From positions 1,550,001-1,614,000 of the forward strand of contig JAQGEQ010000363.1 of NCBI GenBank assembly GCA_034620365.1: a DNA stretch of 64,000 nucleotides, given 5' to 3'. The position numbers were made by a program, and so were the translations under genes. Shown here piece after piece: positions 14,622 to 25,632 of the stretch; position 1 is the first letter of the stretch; the number at the start of each line of letters is the position of its first letter. The DNA comes from Pegea sp. RAD2-039. Taxonomy: Eukaryota > Chordata > Thaliacea > Salpida > Salpidae. The notes below the pieces were generated by a model. It searched no databases and was not told where the DNA came from. It saw only the letters and a program-made list of their open reading frames with translations.

Positions 14622-15245
14622 ATGCCAGATAAAATCAATTCAAGTCTTGGGGAGCTAGTGATCACAACAAAACGCTTGAAGTTTCTACAATCTAAGAGAT
14701 TCTGTGAAAAGATTCCTGGCAAGTTAGTATCTTTAAAGACTCAGAAAGATATTGATGAAGTTTCAAAACTTTTAATTAATTACAACTTAAACTATTGGAG
14801 GATTGGACTAGAAATCCAAAAAGGTGATGGTAAATGGAGTGATGGGACTATGTATATGGGGGTCCCTCCTCTAGAGGACCTATGGGATCGACATGAACAG
14901 CGTACTGGATGCGAAAGCGGAGTACTTCATCCACCGAAAATGCAGTTGATGAAATACAGTTGTAAAAAAAAGATGCCTTTTATTTGTATAAAAAACTCGC
15001 CGAAAAGCTGGGAATTGTTTGTGGTTGGTTTTCTTTCCTCGTTTCTTCTTATTTTCGTCTTTGGTTTTTTATTTTATCGACTCCGAAGATCAAAACGTCT
15101 GAAATCTACCTCAAAAACTGAAGGTATCTCTTCTCTTGAGGCTCAAAATAATCTGAAAGCTGTTGAAGAGCAACCAATATATAGCCAAGTGAAAAAACCA
15201 AAGAAGCAACCTGATGACGTCATCTACTCGGATGACGTCATCTAA
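14622..15245 (+). CDS. C-type-lectin-like single-pass membrane receptor
   Basis: An open exon of 207 codons. Residues about 15-124 form a C-type-lectin-like domain: Cys28, Trp-Arg-Ile-Gly-Leu at 59-63, Trp72, Cys97, Cys114 and Cys122, the four cysteines spaced for the usual two disulphides. The calcium and sugar motifs of true lectins (Glu-Pro-Asn or Gln-Pro-Asp, and Trp-Asn-Asp) are absent, so carbohydrate binding is doubtful. A helix at about 131-152 is followed by Arg-Leu-Arg-Arg, then a 55-residue tail with Tyr-Ser-Gln-Val at 187-190, an SH2-type docking site rather than a strict ITIM. This order makes it a type I receptor, so a signal peptide should precede residue 1. None is present, so the ATG may be internal and a first exon may lie upstream. 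The last eleven residues come from two copies of GATGACGTCATC. It may be an innate-immune or adhesion receptor; the ligand is unknown. Confidence 0.7.
   Translation: MPDKINSSLGELVITTKRLKFLQSKRFCEKIPGKLVSLKTQKDIDEVSKLLINYNLNYWRIGLEIQKGDGKWSDGTMYMGVPPLEDLWDRHEQRTGCESGVLHPPKMQLMKYSCKKKMPFICIKNSPKSWELFVVGFLSSFLLIFVFGFLFYRLRRSKRLKSTSKTEGISSLEAQNNLKAVEEQPIYSQVKKPKKQPDDVIYSDDVI
15215..15240 (+). repeat. Two TGACGTCA palindromes inside a coding end
   Basis: Copies at 15215-15222 and 15233-15240. Each is part of the perfect 12-bp palindrome GATGACGTCATC, 18 bp apart, and each encodes Asp-Asp-Val-Ile. The stop codon TAA follows two bases after the second copy ends its codon. Confidence 0.95.
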
Positions 15246-16259
15246 GCGACTATCCATTTAATGAGGTTTTTATCTGTTGAGTTAATTCAATGACATCATT
15301 CAACACGCATCATCATGTTCTAAACTTCTTTCTCAATTCGAATAGCTTAATTTGCTTTTAATAACTTCCTTTTTAGCAGAAACTTCTCTTTTTTCACGGC
15401 TTGTCACCTGAAGCTAAATATTCAAATTTTGCGTTTTATTATCTGCCTTTAATATTTGTTGAATTGCTTTATTGCTAATAAACCTTTGATTCATTGAATA
15501 TACTATTACAGCTTGCAAAGATCTTTTTTGAAGCACATGCAACGTTTTATGAGAAGTTGAAATGACAAATAAGAACTGTTTGTTACATAATTGGTGATAG
15601 GACTCAATCGTCTGAGTAATTGACGTTTAAATATTCTGATATACTAAGCAACATTATAAAAACAAAATAAATCTGTTAATTTTTAAGTTATTTAAAGTAA
15701 TAAATATCAATGATATTGTGGTTTTTAGTGAATAAATTAAAAATTAGTATTAATTTCGGTGAAATCAATTTTATTTACTTTAAATTTGTTCAGTTTTAAG
15801 GTTGAACTCATAAAAGTGTGATGTCTGGTTTTTGACATTAGTTGTCTGGTATGTTGAGTTTGTTGAGGTTTCCAACTAATATTTTTGACTGATTTAGCGG
15901 TTTGATTATTTTGTGGTGTTCTTTGAGAGAATAGAGCTTCTAGAAATCAATTGAAATGTATTTACATCCTTCGATTGTAGGTTTTTGAAAATATGGAAAT
16001 AGTATTTTGGTGTTGAAATTGAAGTTTGATTTATTTGTATTCACTATCAGCATTTGTGGCAATATTTACAAGTTTCCAAATTAAAGTTTTCTTTTTAAAA
16101 AACTTTCAACAGATTTGAATAGAAGAAAAGAAACTCTTGAAAGATTTTACTGAAGAGGACTTGGGACCAGCAGCTCCGAACTTGATAAGATTTGTTCCAA
16201 TCCTCTTTTTATACATTGGATGAAGCTATTTACAATTTCCAACTTTTAAACTTCCAGTT
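15246..16259. other. Spacer between convergent genes
   Basis: Holds the 3' untranslated regions of the lectin-like gene (plus) and the nicotinic receptor (minus). An AATAAA at 15477-15482, about 230 bases past the stop, is a plausible poly(A) signal for the lectin-like gene. Nothing else was recognised. Confidence 0.6.
15477..15482 (+). promoter_or_regulatory. Candidate poly(A) signal of the lectin-like gene
   Basis: Canonical AATAAA downstream of the stop at 15245. In AT-rich DNA such hexamers are common, so position is the only real support. Confidence 0.4.
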
Positions 16260-19200
16260 TTACTCTTCAGGATAAGGAAGAAGGATTCCAGGCGCCATTC
16301 CAATTGTCAAAAAAGTGTTGAAGATGAAGTAGATGGTGAAGAACCAAAGAGCAGCTCTATAAAGACACAGAAAATCTTCACGACTCATCGAGAGCATATA
16401 TGGAGTTACTGACGTGTCAAGAACATGAGCAGCAAACATCCACTCGAGAGCACACTTCTCATCTTCATCATCGTTATGGATTCGATCCGTGATGAAGGTC
16501 AGTTCATCCAAGATCTCCGTCATTTGCCTTCAAGACACAATCAGTGATGACGTAGTCGATATTTGTGATGACGTCACCTTTTGATGTGCTCAATCGCAAG
16601 AGGTTGAAGAGGTGTTGGAGGTAGTTGCTTCCCATTCCCTTTTTTCTTTTTTCGAACCTGTAAAGATGTAAGTAAGGACACAAAAGAGTTGAAGATCACT
16701 GACAGGGAGTAAACGCATCTTGGAGGAACTTGAGATCTTATCTAACATCTCATGTTCTTCATTCTCAGCCCCATCAATATAATTTCGTTTATGACTGATC
16801 TCTCCGGGTCTTTTAATCTTCAAGATGATTGGAAGTAAGCTGAGAAAAATGAAACGAATCTGAGAAAGATCAGGATTAAGATCAGTTTCATCTTTTTATC
16901 TCTTCTCACATATTTCGACATCGCGTTTGCATTTGCGGCGTTTTTGTGATGGAAACTCAGCGACACCACCGTCACTAGAACTGATGACGTCACCATCACG
17001 ATACTACTCGCGAAGTAGTTGCCTAAGTCATCAAATATTAGCTGACGCTAGTTATCATGACGTCACTAACCTAATAAAGGTATGACGTCAGTAGGAGGAA
17101 GTGTATCCGCGAGGATCTGTAGGAAGACAACTAGGGCCAGGAGAATTGTTATGCCTAAATAAAGTTGTTGATGAAAATATGGCGCCATCTTGCGGTTGTC
17201 ACGGATTATGTGACTTAAATCGGGCAATTTGATTAAATTCTCAGTTAAGCTGTTTGTTATATTAAGTTTTCTCGATGTTTTGTAACTTTTGTTACCTGGA
17301 AATTACACTCTTATTGCCTCTTAATTTAATTATAAATCGATCAATTTAAAAAAAAATGAATTTTAACTGATAAGATTTTGCTTTATTTTGTCAAATAACT
17401 ATATTAAAAGTTTGTAAATATCGAAATCAATAGCTAAAAATCATCAGACTTACTCAAGGTTATACGTTCGCCAGAATCTGCTGGTAAAAGGAACACTAAA
17501 ACAGCAAGAACATTGACAAGGAAGCAAGGAAGAATGAGATTAAATCCATAAAACAAAGTTCTTCTTCTGATATGAAGAGTGTAAGTGATATCAACATATG
17601 GATATTCACAGCATTTGTAATGAACTTCGTTGCGTTTACCTTTCATTGCTGCAAACAAAATGTTGTTTGTTTTGATGGAAAATTGTAAAACTGACAAAAA
17701 GTTGCTTCAAAGAGTAGTTTGAAGACAATTTTGACAACTTACAAATAAACTTCCATTCTTTACTCGTCAAATTTGTTGCTGTTGCATCTTCAGCACTAAG
17801 AGACAAATCCACCTAAAAAAGATACAAAGTGAAGACTCTGCTGTGATTTGTAGAAACTGTGTACCGCATTGCTGTCATATGCCCAGGTCCCAAACTTGAT
17901 TTTACACTTCTGGTCATCGAAAGGAAAGTATTTAATATCCACATCACAAGTGGTTTTAAATAAACCAGGTGGCAACCATTCAACAAGCCCATTGTGATAA
18001 ATGATGCAATGTGTTGGAAGAATCGCTTCAAATTTATCCATCGCGCTATGACGTCATCAGATATCACGTGGTTAAGGTTTAAATTTTCATGAAGAGAAAG
18101 CTCTGAGCTACCTGTTATATACCAAAATGTCTGGTCTCCACACATCTTTGAACGGAACAAATATTTTGGTTATATTGTCGAACTTCATGGGCTCCCATTT
18201 CAAGTAATGATCTTTCCATTTCTATGACGTCATGATGAGTTATTGTTGTTAATCACTTTCGCGATTCTTTAGATTGTCTTATTAGGTGTTGATAGATAAA
18301 GGACACCCGGTCGATGACGTCATTAAAAGCTGAGATTTTTTGAGGACTGTTCTAAAGTTTTCTTCTTTTCTTATCAATTATTTCGTAAATAATTGATTTC
18401 GTTAAAATTTTGTTTGGTTGAAAATTTGAGCTAAAATTATTGGTTCATAAAAGTCTTTTTGATGTCAGTCATATAGATAAAATTATAAAAAGATATTTTA
18501 TATCGTTGTTTATTATGTTAATAACCTCCTGTTGATAGCTGTTCACTGTTGATATGACAACAAACATAAGTTTTCTCCAAGTAGACAACTTTTAAAGATA
18601 TTTTTGATTTAAAAAATGGAGAAAAAAGCTTTTGTTTTTATTATCATCCAATTTAGTTGTAATTGTCTCAGCTTCAGCTTTATGTCAGTTTAAATTAAAC
18701 TTTACGATTTACAAAAATATTTTCTATCTATAAAAATATATAAGAAAAGTGAAAGAAACGAATATTGTTAAACTCACCCAGTTAGGATACATACTAGTTG
18801 TTAAAATTTGGTTTTTTTCATCCTGTAAATATTATAAAAATAGTATAAATACTTAGATAAATAATATTTAAGTAAAATGTGATAATTTAATAAATCAATA
18901 AAATTTAATTAAAAAATCTTTTTTTTTATCAATAAGAGTAAATTGTTTTGAAATATTAACTTTTAACGAATATTTAATCTCTATATTTTTATTTATTTAT
19001 CAAAATAACATTTTACCAAGTCTACAATTTGTTGCAAGGTTAAAGTAACGTTGATAACGATCTTTTGCGTTCGATCCTTCACGGGTCTAATTTTTGGATC
19101 ATAATTTGTGAACAAGAAGTCAAACAATTGTTTTTCGGCTTCATTTGCAACACAAAAGCTCCCTAAAGTAATTGAAAATTTCGAATAGAATTAATTTTTA

Positions 19201-19408
19201 ACGTTAAATTCAGTAAAAATGGTCCTGAATACAAATTGCCAATATCAATAAGAAATAGACAATCTTGTGGTTAAAAGCTCGAAACTGAAATAACTTTCTA
19301 TTTTTAATAAACATCTAATCATATATTAATTACTTAAAATAATTCAACGGAAAACTTACCATTTAGTAAAACCGCGAGAAATAAGATGAAGGAAATATTT
19401 GTTGACAT
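16260..19408 (-). CDS. Nicotinic acetylcholine receptor alpha-type subunit
   Basis: A pentameric cation-channel subunit at the cell surface, 479 residues, 13 exons on the minus strand: 19408-19360, 19162-19017, 18822-18778, 18221-18112, 18045-17865, 17812-17743, 17648-17454, 17154-17071, 17022-16910, 16859-16704, 16657-16578, 16527-16414 and 16356-16260. It has a signal peptide at 1-16, Trp-Arg-Pro-Asp loop A near 109, the Cys-loop Cys150/Cys164 with 13 residues between, loop B Trp171, and the vicinal pair Cys213-Cys214 in Tyr-Lys-Cys-Cys-Glu that defines alpha subunits. M1 follows Ile-Arg-Arg-Arg-Thr. M2 keeps the Glu of Gly-Glu-Arg at its inner mouth and the central leucine, which indicates a cation pore. 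M3, an intracellular loop of about 100 residues, and M4 close the chain. It most resembles the alpha7 branch, but loop D has Tyr where Trp is usual. Most introns are 46-66 bp. Confidence 0.93.
16569..18322. repeat. Cluster of TGACGTCA palindromes in the receptor gene
   Basis: Seven copies: 16569, 16985, 17058, 17083, 18049, 18225 and 18315 (start positions). Two lie in coding sequence (16985 and 17083). The others lie in introns, and four of those touch or adjoin a splice site. A further copy is at 19543, just upstream of the gene. Confidence 0.9.
18222..18777 (-). other. Long intron of the nicotinic receptor gene
   Basis: A 556-bp intron, the largest in this gene, between the Asp-Glu-Lys-Asn-Gln exon and the loop A exon. 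It contains the palindrome at 18225 and 18315 and is otherwise AT-rich. No internal gene is seen. Confidence 0.75.
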
Positions 19409-22400
19409 GGCAACGGGTTTTGATACATCAGAAGGTGGAAACTTATTCCAGGTGAAGCAGAAAATTTATCGAAACTTTAGTTAATGAGCAAAATATCAGA
19501 GTAAAGCACAATTGTTTAAGGATTACTTGTTTGATCTTATTCTGACGTCACAAATCCACAGCGCTGCAATTCGTTAAAGAAAAAATTTGTTAAATTAGTA
19601 GCTTGAAATTAAACTTTATTAATTGGAAACACAATTTGACCACAAAATTAACAAAAAACACTTTTAAAAAACTGTGAAACAAACTTCTCATCAAAGATTT
19701 CTTAAAGATAAAAACGGATTTATTTTATAAATTTGCTTATACAGTTTTCAGTTTCTTAAATTGATGATCATGCTGTACATTACGTAATAAATTTAACTTA
19801 TTTCAAACATAAAAATTAAAATGTCTCTACTATTTCTTTCTGAGATACTTTCTGACAGATTTGAATCCTAAGTTCTATCTTTGTGTGTAAAACTTTTATC
19901 TTGTATTGAACTTTAATCTATACTATCTTTTAGTGATCTAAAAATAAACTAAAAATTTCCGCAAGGTGGCGGTAGATCAACATTGTTATTTTGCAGACTG
20001 ATTTGATGTTTCTATGATAAATAAATGATCGATTTGAAATAAAAACATAACAAAATTTGCTTTTAATATTAATTTTTTCATAGCATTGTAACATTTTATT
20101 GGTTTACTAAATTACAAAATTACTGACAACATTGTCCATAACAGTTTTATGAATTTTTATTTCTTTAATTTGTTAAAAAACTTTACGTATGTGTTGAATA
20201 TTGATTTTGTATAATTAGGCATAAGAAATATTTTCATTAATATTTTATAATTAGCTACAAGTCAAGCAACAAAATGCTTTCTTTGTAAAACATCATTTAA
20301 GTCTTCTAAGCTTTACTTGTCCATTTTAATATATCAAAAATCAAACTACCAGACAAAAGTAATAGAATATCATTTTCTCTTAAACATTTTGTTTTGTAAT
20401 TTTGTTTTGGAGTACTATTAAATTTTCTTTGAGAGCATTTTAAATTATCTGTTTAAAAAATAATAAAAAATAAACATTTTAGATAAAAATATATAAATTT
20501 GTACACCTTCTTTAAAATGATAGCAAACAACTGCCTCTTTAAAGCACAAAGAAAACATGTTGTTTTTAAAAGTAATTAAAAATATCAGGTGCGACGTTTT
20601 ATTCGACAAAATGAAAAACAAATTGACATTTATATAAAGGATCAGTGACGAATAACTTTCCTCAGAGTTTCAAACTTGCTTAATAAAGCAAAATTTTAAT
20701 TAGAATTCAAATTGATCACAAATTCTATTTGAAAATTGTTTAAATATTCTCATATCTAAAAATTGATTTTTAAGCAAATAGTTAATTCCAATCACAAGAA
20801 CTGTTAATCACTAAAGGTTTATTTACTTATTGTCTTCTTCTATTTTATATTTTTTTCGTTTTGTTTATCAAATTTTGTTTATTTAAGCCTATTCTTCTTT
20901 CTAGTTTTTTTTGTTAATGGACTGTTCAGTTTTTGTACCCTAAAACATCTGTCTACAAATTAAAACTTTCAATCTGAAAGAAATATTTTTCATCAAAAGC
21001 TTTTACGCTCATGTGTTTTCAGTTGTTATAATTTTCAATTGTTTAGTTCAACACAAATTTTTGGATAAAATTATTGTTTTAAGCTGTAACTGAACTGTTT
21101 AAAACTTTTTAAACGCTCTTAATGATAAGTCTTCAAAGTTAGAGGTGTAAAAAATTATAAACTTACCACCTAAAGTTTTTCACTTCATAAGATTTAATGA
21201 ATAAAAATGTCAGTTGTTGTACAATTAGTGATTTTAATGTAATATATATAAACTTTGTTTTGATAGCAGGAAGCTTTTTTAGATAATCTGTGCTATAAAA
21301 TAAATTAGAAGTAAAAGGTAACATTAGGTAACAAATAAATTATATGATTTTATGAAATTTGATAATGGTTATATCGTGCATAGTTTTTTTATTTCTATAT
21401 AAAAATACTTTTCTGAATATATTTTCAAATATATTTTTTTATTTATGCTGATTTTTATTTAGAATATTTTGTAAAATCTTAGAAAAATAAGACACTTAAC
21501 TTTGAGGTTGATTTTGTTTGAGCCATCACGTGTGTGGGTGAATTTTATGGTAATCTTGAAAATATACAACTTGTCGTAATCTCAATAATTTTCGAATTAT
21601 AAAACTACTTTGTTAAATTGTTTGATTGAGAAAAATATTTGAAGACACATTTTCCTATATCTAGTAACAATTTAAAAAAAATAAACAAAAATATATTTCA
21701 ACTTTTTGAAATTTCCTTATATATTGTATGTAATTTGCAATGTCATTTATTCGTAGAAAACTGCTTTATCCTAGTTAAAATTAATTTATTTAAGAATTTG
21801 TTGGTTTATAATAAGAATTATGCAGTTACATAATATTTTCCATTGAATATAAATTGAAACTTTTGTATAATTTTATTTTGAATTTGAAAAACAAAATGTA
21901 ACAGACACTTTTTTGAAAAGCAATTTAAAAAATGATTCTCGTTAAGAAAGTTTTTGAAGTTTTACTTGGAATAAACTAAGTTTTTATCTTGTGAGCAATG
22001 GTTATTATCACTTTTGAATTTAATAAACCGGATCTAAATGTATTATGACGGTAGAAAGAAGGTTTTAATCAAAATATTTTTATTATAGAGATATGCTTGT
22101 ACGCCAGTTGTCATAAAAGTTGTTTTAGCAAGAAAGTATATACATAAATACAAAATATAAGGCCTTAATATATTTTTTTTGGTTTTAAAATATTAATTTT
22201 ATGTGTAATCTGTATTAAAAGTATCAATTATAACCTTTCAATCACTTGAAATACTAAGACAGCATGAACTTAATGTTGCATAAAAAATGTTATTAAAAGA
22301 TTAAAGAAATCTTTTATATGAAATGGTTATTATAATTAATTTATTATTTATTGAAGTTTTGATGAATCAAAATTATTTTTATTTTCTATTTTTAATATAA

Positions 22401-23200
22401 ACTAATTCTATCAAATTGTTTTACTGTCACGCTTTTAAATTTATAAATAATAAAAACCCATTTTGTTTAAAAATAATTGATTTCAATTTTTGACAACATT
22501 TGTTGTTGCTTACAACTTCAAACAAAATAAACATCATTTGATAATTGAGTGTTAAAGTCTAACTCTTCAGTATTTACTATAAATTACTGCAATCAACGTT
22601 TTTTCCTTGTGTTTACACTTGAAACTTGTTTTCTATCGCTTAGTGATACACGTGTATTTATACTTGAAATCAAATAATTAATTCAATATTTTATCTTAAA
22701 TTAATATTTCACTAAATACTTTTCTATTTCATATAAACAAACTTTTAAGTCTTTATTGCCTTAAAAAACTTCTTTTAATTGAATTTTAGACTTTGACCAA
22801 TAAAATATTCTATTTAGATCTTTAAAATTTTAATGTTTTTCTTATATAAACTAATATTTATGCTACAAAATAGAATTGTTTTGGTTTTATCTTTTTAATG
22901 TAATCATTGATAAACAAAAATAATTTTAAGTTAATATAAGATCTTTTTATGACTTTTTTCATTTAATGTTGCTCAATTTTTTATCATTAATTTTTTATCA
23001 AAAAATTAATTAGTTGTTAGAGAATATTATTAAGAATTTGTAAATTTTTTTCAAATAAGCTTTTAATAAATAAAGAGTTAGTTTTTTGAGATATTTAATT
23101 TTGCCAATTTTAAAATTATTTTATTAAAACAAATTCAATCATTATGTCTGCATTTAATTACTAAATTTGCAATTTATAGGAACTAATTTTTTGACTAATT
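19409..23200. other. Divergent intergenic region, receptor and MFSD1
   Basis: The two flanking genes point away from each other, so both promoters should lie here. A TGACGTCA at 19543 is 135 bases upstream of the receptor start and is a reasonable CREB/ATF-type site. A CACGTG occurs at 21527 and another at 22649. The open frame at 21639-21833 is low-complexity AT-rich sequence and I do not consider it a gene. Confidence 0.55.
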
Positions 23201-25632
23201 ATGGATAGTGATATAGATGAACAAACCCCATTAAGACCTGTTTCAAACAAACAAGATTTATCAACAAAATTTAAAGACCCTACAAGTATTCAACATAAAA
23301 TTATTGTTCTTATTTTGATGTGCTTTCTTAGTTTAGGTAAGATCTTGCTTTTACTTTATTGGTTTTATTTTTTTATAAGTTTGAAGCAATCTTTAACTTC
23401 TTAAATATTATATTACTGTCAAAAGTGAAAACTATGATATTTTGTTTGTAAATATTTTAAGTTAACAGTTGTTTAAATCTGTTTATAAATAGAATATATT
23501 TATATATGCTATCTGAAATTTAATATTATTTTCATAAAAAGTATTTATATAGTTTCTTTGGCAATTAAGCCTTAAAAAAGTGAATAACTCATGTTTTAAA
23601 TTTTAAGGGAGTTATTTCTGCTTTGACAATCCAACAGCTTTACATTCTCAATTTATTCATGACTTAAATATAGATGAAGCCACTTATATGCAATTATACT
23701 CTTGGTATGAATATTCTAAAACTCATTTACTATTAAATTTAATTTCTTCATAAATTTCTAATAAAAGGTATTCTTGGCCTAATGTGGTTTTATGCTTTTT
23801 TGGAGGATTTTTAACTGATCGTGTGTTAGGTGTCCGAAAAGCTAGCATCATCTTTTGCTTCTTGTTAATCATTGGACAACTTGTTTTTGCAGCAGGTAAT
23901 CTAATACCTTATCAAAAAAATTGGTTTATTTTTATCTTTAATTTATGATGTTGTTGTTATTTTGATTTTAATTTACAACTTACCTATCCAAGATGGAAAC
24001 TTGAACTTATTGTGTCTTATTTACATTTGTATATTTGAAGTAAATCTTCAATTGAAAATGAATTTCTACATACAAACTTTTATAAGCACTTAAAAAATTT
24101 TGCTTTTCTCCTTTTATTCAATTATTTTTTATATAAAAACTCGAATTTTGAAGAAAATTTTATTTGTTATTTTAAGGTGCTTATTTCAACAAGCCAGCAA
24201 TTATGTTCTTTGGTCGTTTTATATTTGGAATTGGTGGCGAATCACTAGCAGTTGCTCAAAATACTTACACAGTTAGATGGTTTAGTGGTAATTCCCTAAA
24301 CTTTGTATTTGGATTACAACTTAGCATGGCAAGAATTGTAAGTTGAAACTCATTTATTTAAATTATTCAAGAAATATATTTATTTCAGGGAAGTACTATA
24401 AATATGAACATTATGATACCTATATACAATTCTCTATCTAACGTCCTAACCCACCCTCTCGCTTTTTCATTACTCATAGGTTTTGATAGCTCATTTCAGC
24501 AACATACAACTAACTATTATATTTAAGGGGTTCTTGTTTGTCTCTTTTCTTTCCTATGTGCTGTAATTTTGGGATGGTTAGATCTCAGAGCTGAAAGAAT
24601 CAAACGGAATAGACAAAATGAAGATGTTGATTTAGAAATAGAAGAAGAACCTGTAATTAAGTTTAGTGATGTCAAGCACTTCAATTTACAGTTGTGGCTA
24701 CTCTGTATAATATGTGTTGCTTATTACGTGGCTATCTTCCCGTTTATAGGATTAGCAACGTGAGAAGAAATTAAAAAATCATTTCAGCAATTAATCTTTT
24801 ATCTTTCAGGGTTTTCTTTGAAGAAAAGTTTGATTTTTTACCTGGTCAAGCTTCTGCTGTTAATAGGTTAGTTAGTTCATAGATTCGATTGATAATTTAC
24901 CAGTTTTCATTTTCAGTATAGTCTATCTGCTTTCGGCACCTCTTTCACCTCTTATTGGTTTCTTTGTTGGTATTTTGGGTCATCACATCTACTGGGTTAT
25001 AGCATCTGTAACCTTGGGAATGTTCAGTCATTTAATACTCAATTTCACCTTTTTTAACCCCTGGTTTGCGATGGTCAGATTTAATTAGCTGAAATTTGCT
25101 CAATTTTTACTTTGTTGTTGCTTGCAGGTGGCTATTGCAGTTTCTTACTCAGCTGTTGCTTGCTCACTATGGCCTATAGTTTCTTTTATTGTTCCTAAAC
25201 ATCAAATTAGTACAGCATATGGATTGTGAGTTGTTAAAATAATTATATTTTCACTTTCTATCTACAAAACTTCTTTTCTAGAATGTCTTCTATTCAAAAT
25301 TTAGGACTTGCTTCAATTTCTCAACTAGCTGGTTTAATTCTCGACAAAAATGGTCTTTTTATTCTCGAATTATTTTTTACGAGTTTTTTATCAAGTAAGT
25401 AACAAATATTGAAAATGAAAAGTGAAACTTTAGAATGAATTTGCCCTTCAGTTGCCTTAGTAACGTCGATCTTGTTGTTTGTGGTGGATTACCACAAAAA
25501 AAGTTATTTAAATATCTCAGCAAGAAAACGAAACCAACTTGAAAAAAATATAAAAAGGTTTTCAACTTTTCAATCACTTCAACTTTTTGAATCCTTCGTT
25601 TGTTTTTTAGTGAAACTGCAGTTGAAAAATGA
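23201..25632 (+). CDS. MFSD1: MFSD1-type lysosomal transporter
   Basis: MFSD1 is a twelve-helix major facilitator of the lysosomal membrane that, with its partner GLMP, exports dipeptides. Twelve exons: 23201-23336, 23608-23704, 23768-23895, 24177-24337, 24389-24479, 24528-24759, 24810-24866, 24917-25073, 25128-25225, 25282-25394, 25452-25557 and 25611-25632. Together they give 465 residues, the family's usual length. Conserved blocks are Tyr-Phe-Cys-Phe-Asp-Asn-Pro after helix 1, Ser-Trp-Pro-Asn-Val, Gly-Ile-Gly-Gly-Glu-Ser-Leu-Ala-Val-Ala-Gln-Asn-Thr-Tyr, Leu-Gln-Leu-Ser-Met-Ala-Arg, Arg-Ala-Glu-Arg-Ile, Pro-Phe-Ile-Gly-Leu and Asn-Leu-Gly-Leu-Ala near the end. The last short exon relies on a weak GTTTTC donor; without it the frame runs on to 25738 with an unrelated tail. 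The N-terminal acidic motif reads Glu-Gln-Thr-Pro-Leu-Arg, not the Leu-Leu expected of a lysosomal sorting signal. Confidence 0.94.

Noticed and set aside
16260-16523. The last receptor exon as one uninterrupted frame
   Set aside because: The uninterrupted frame inserts 19 residues before M4; a 57-bp GT-AG intron at 16357-16413 restores the expected M4.
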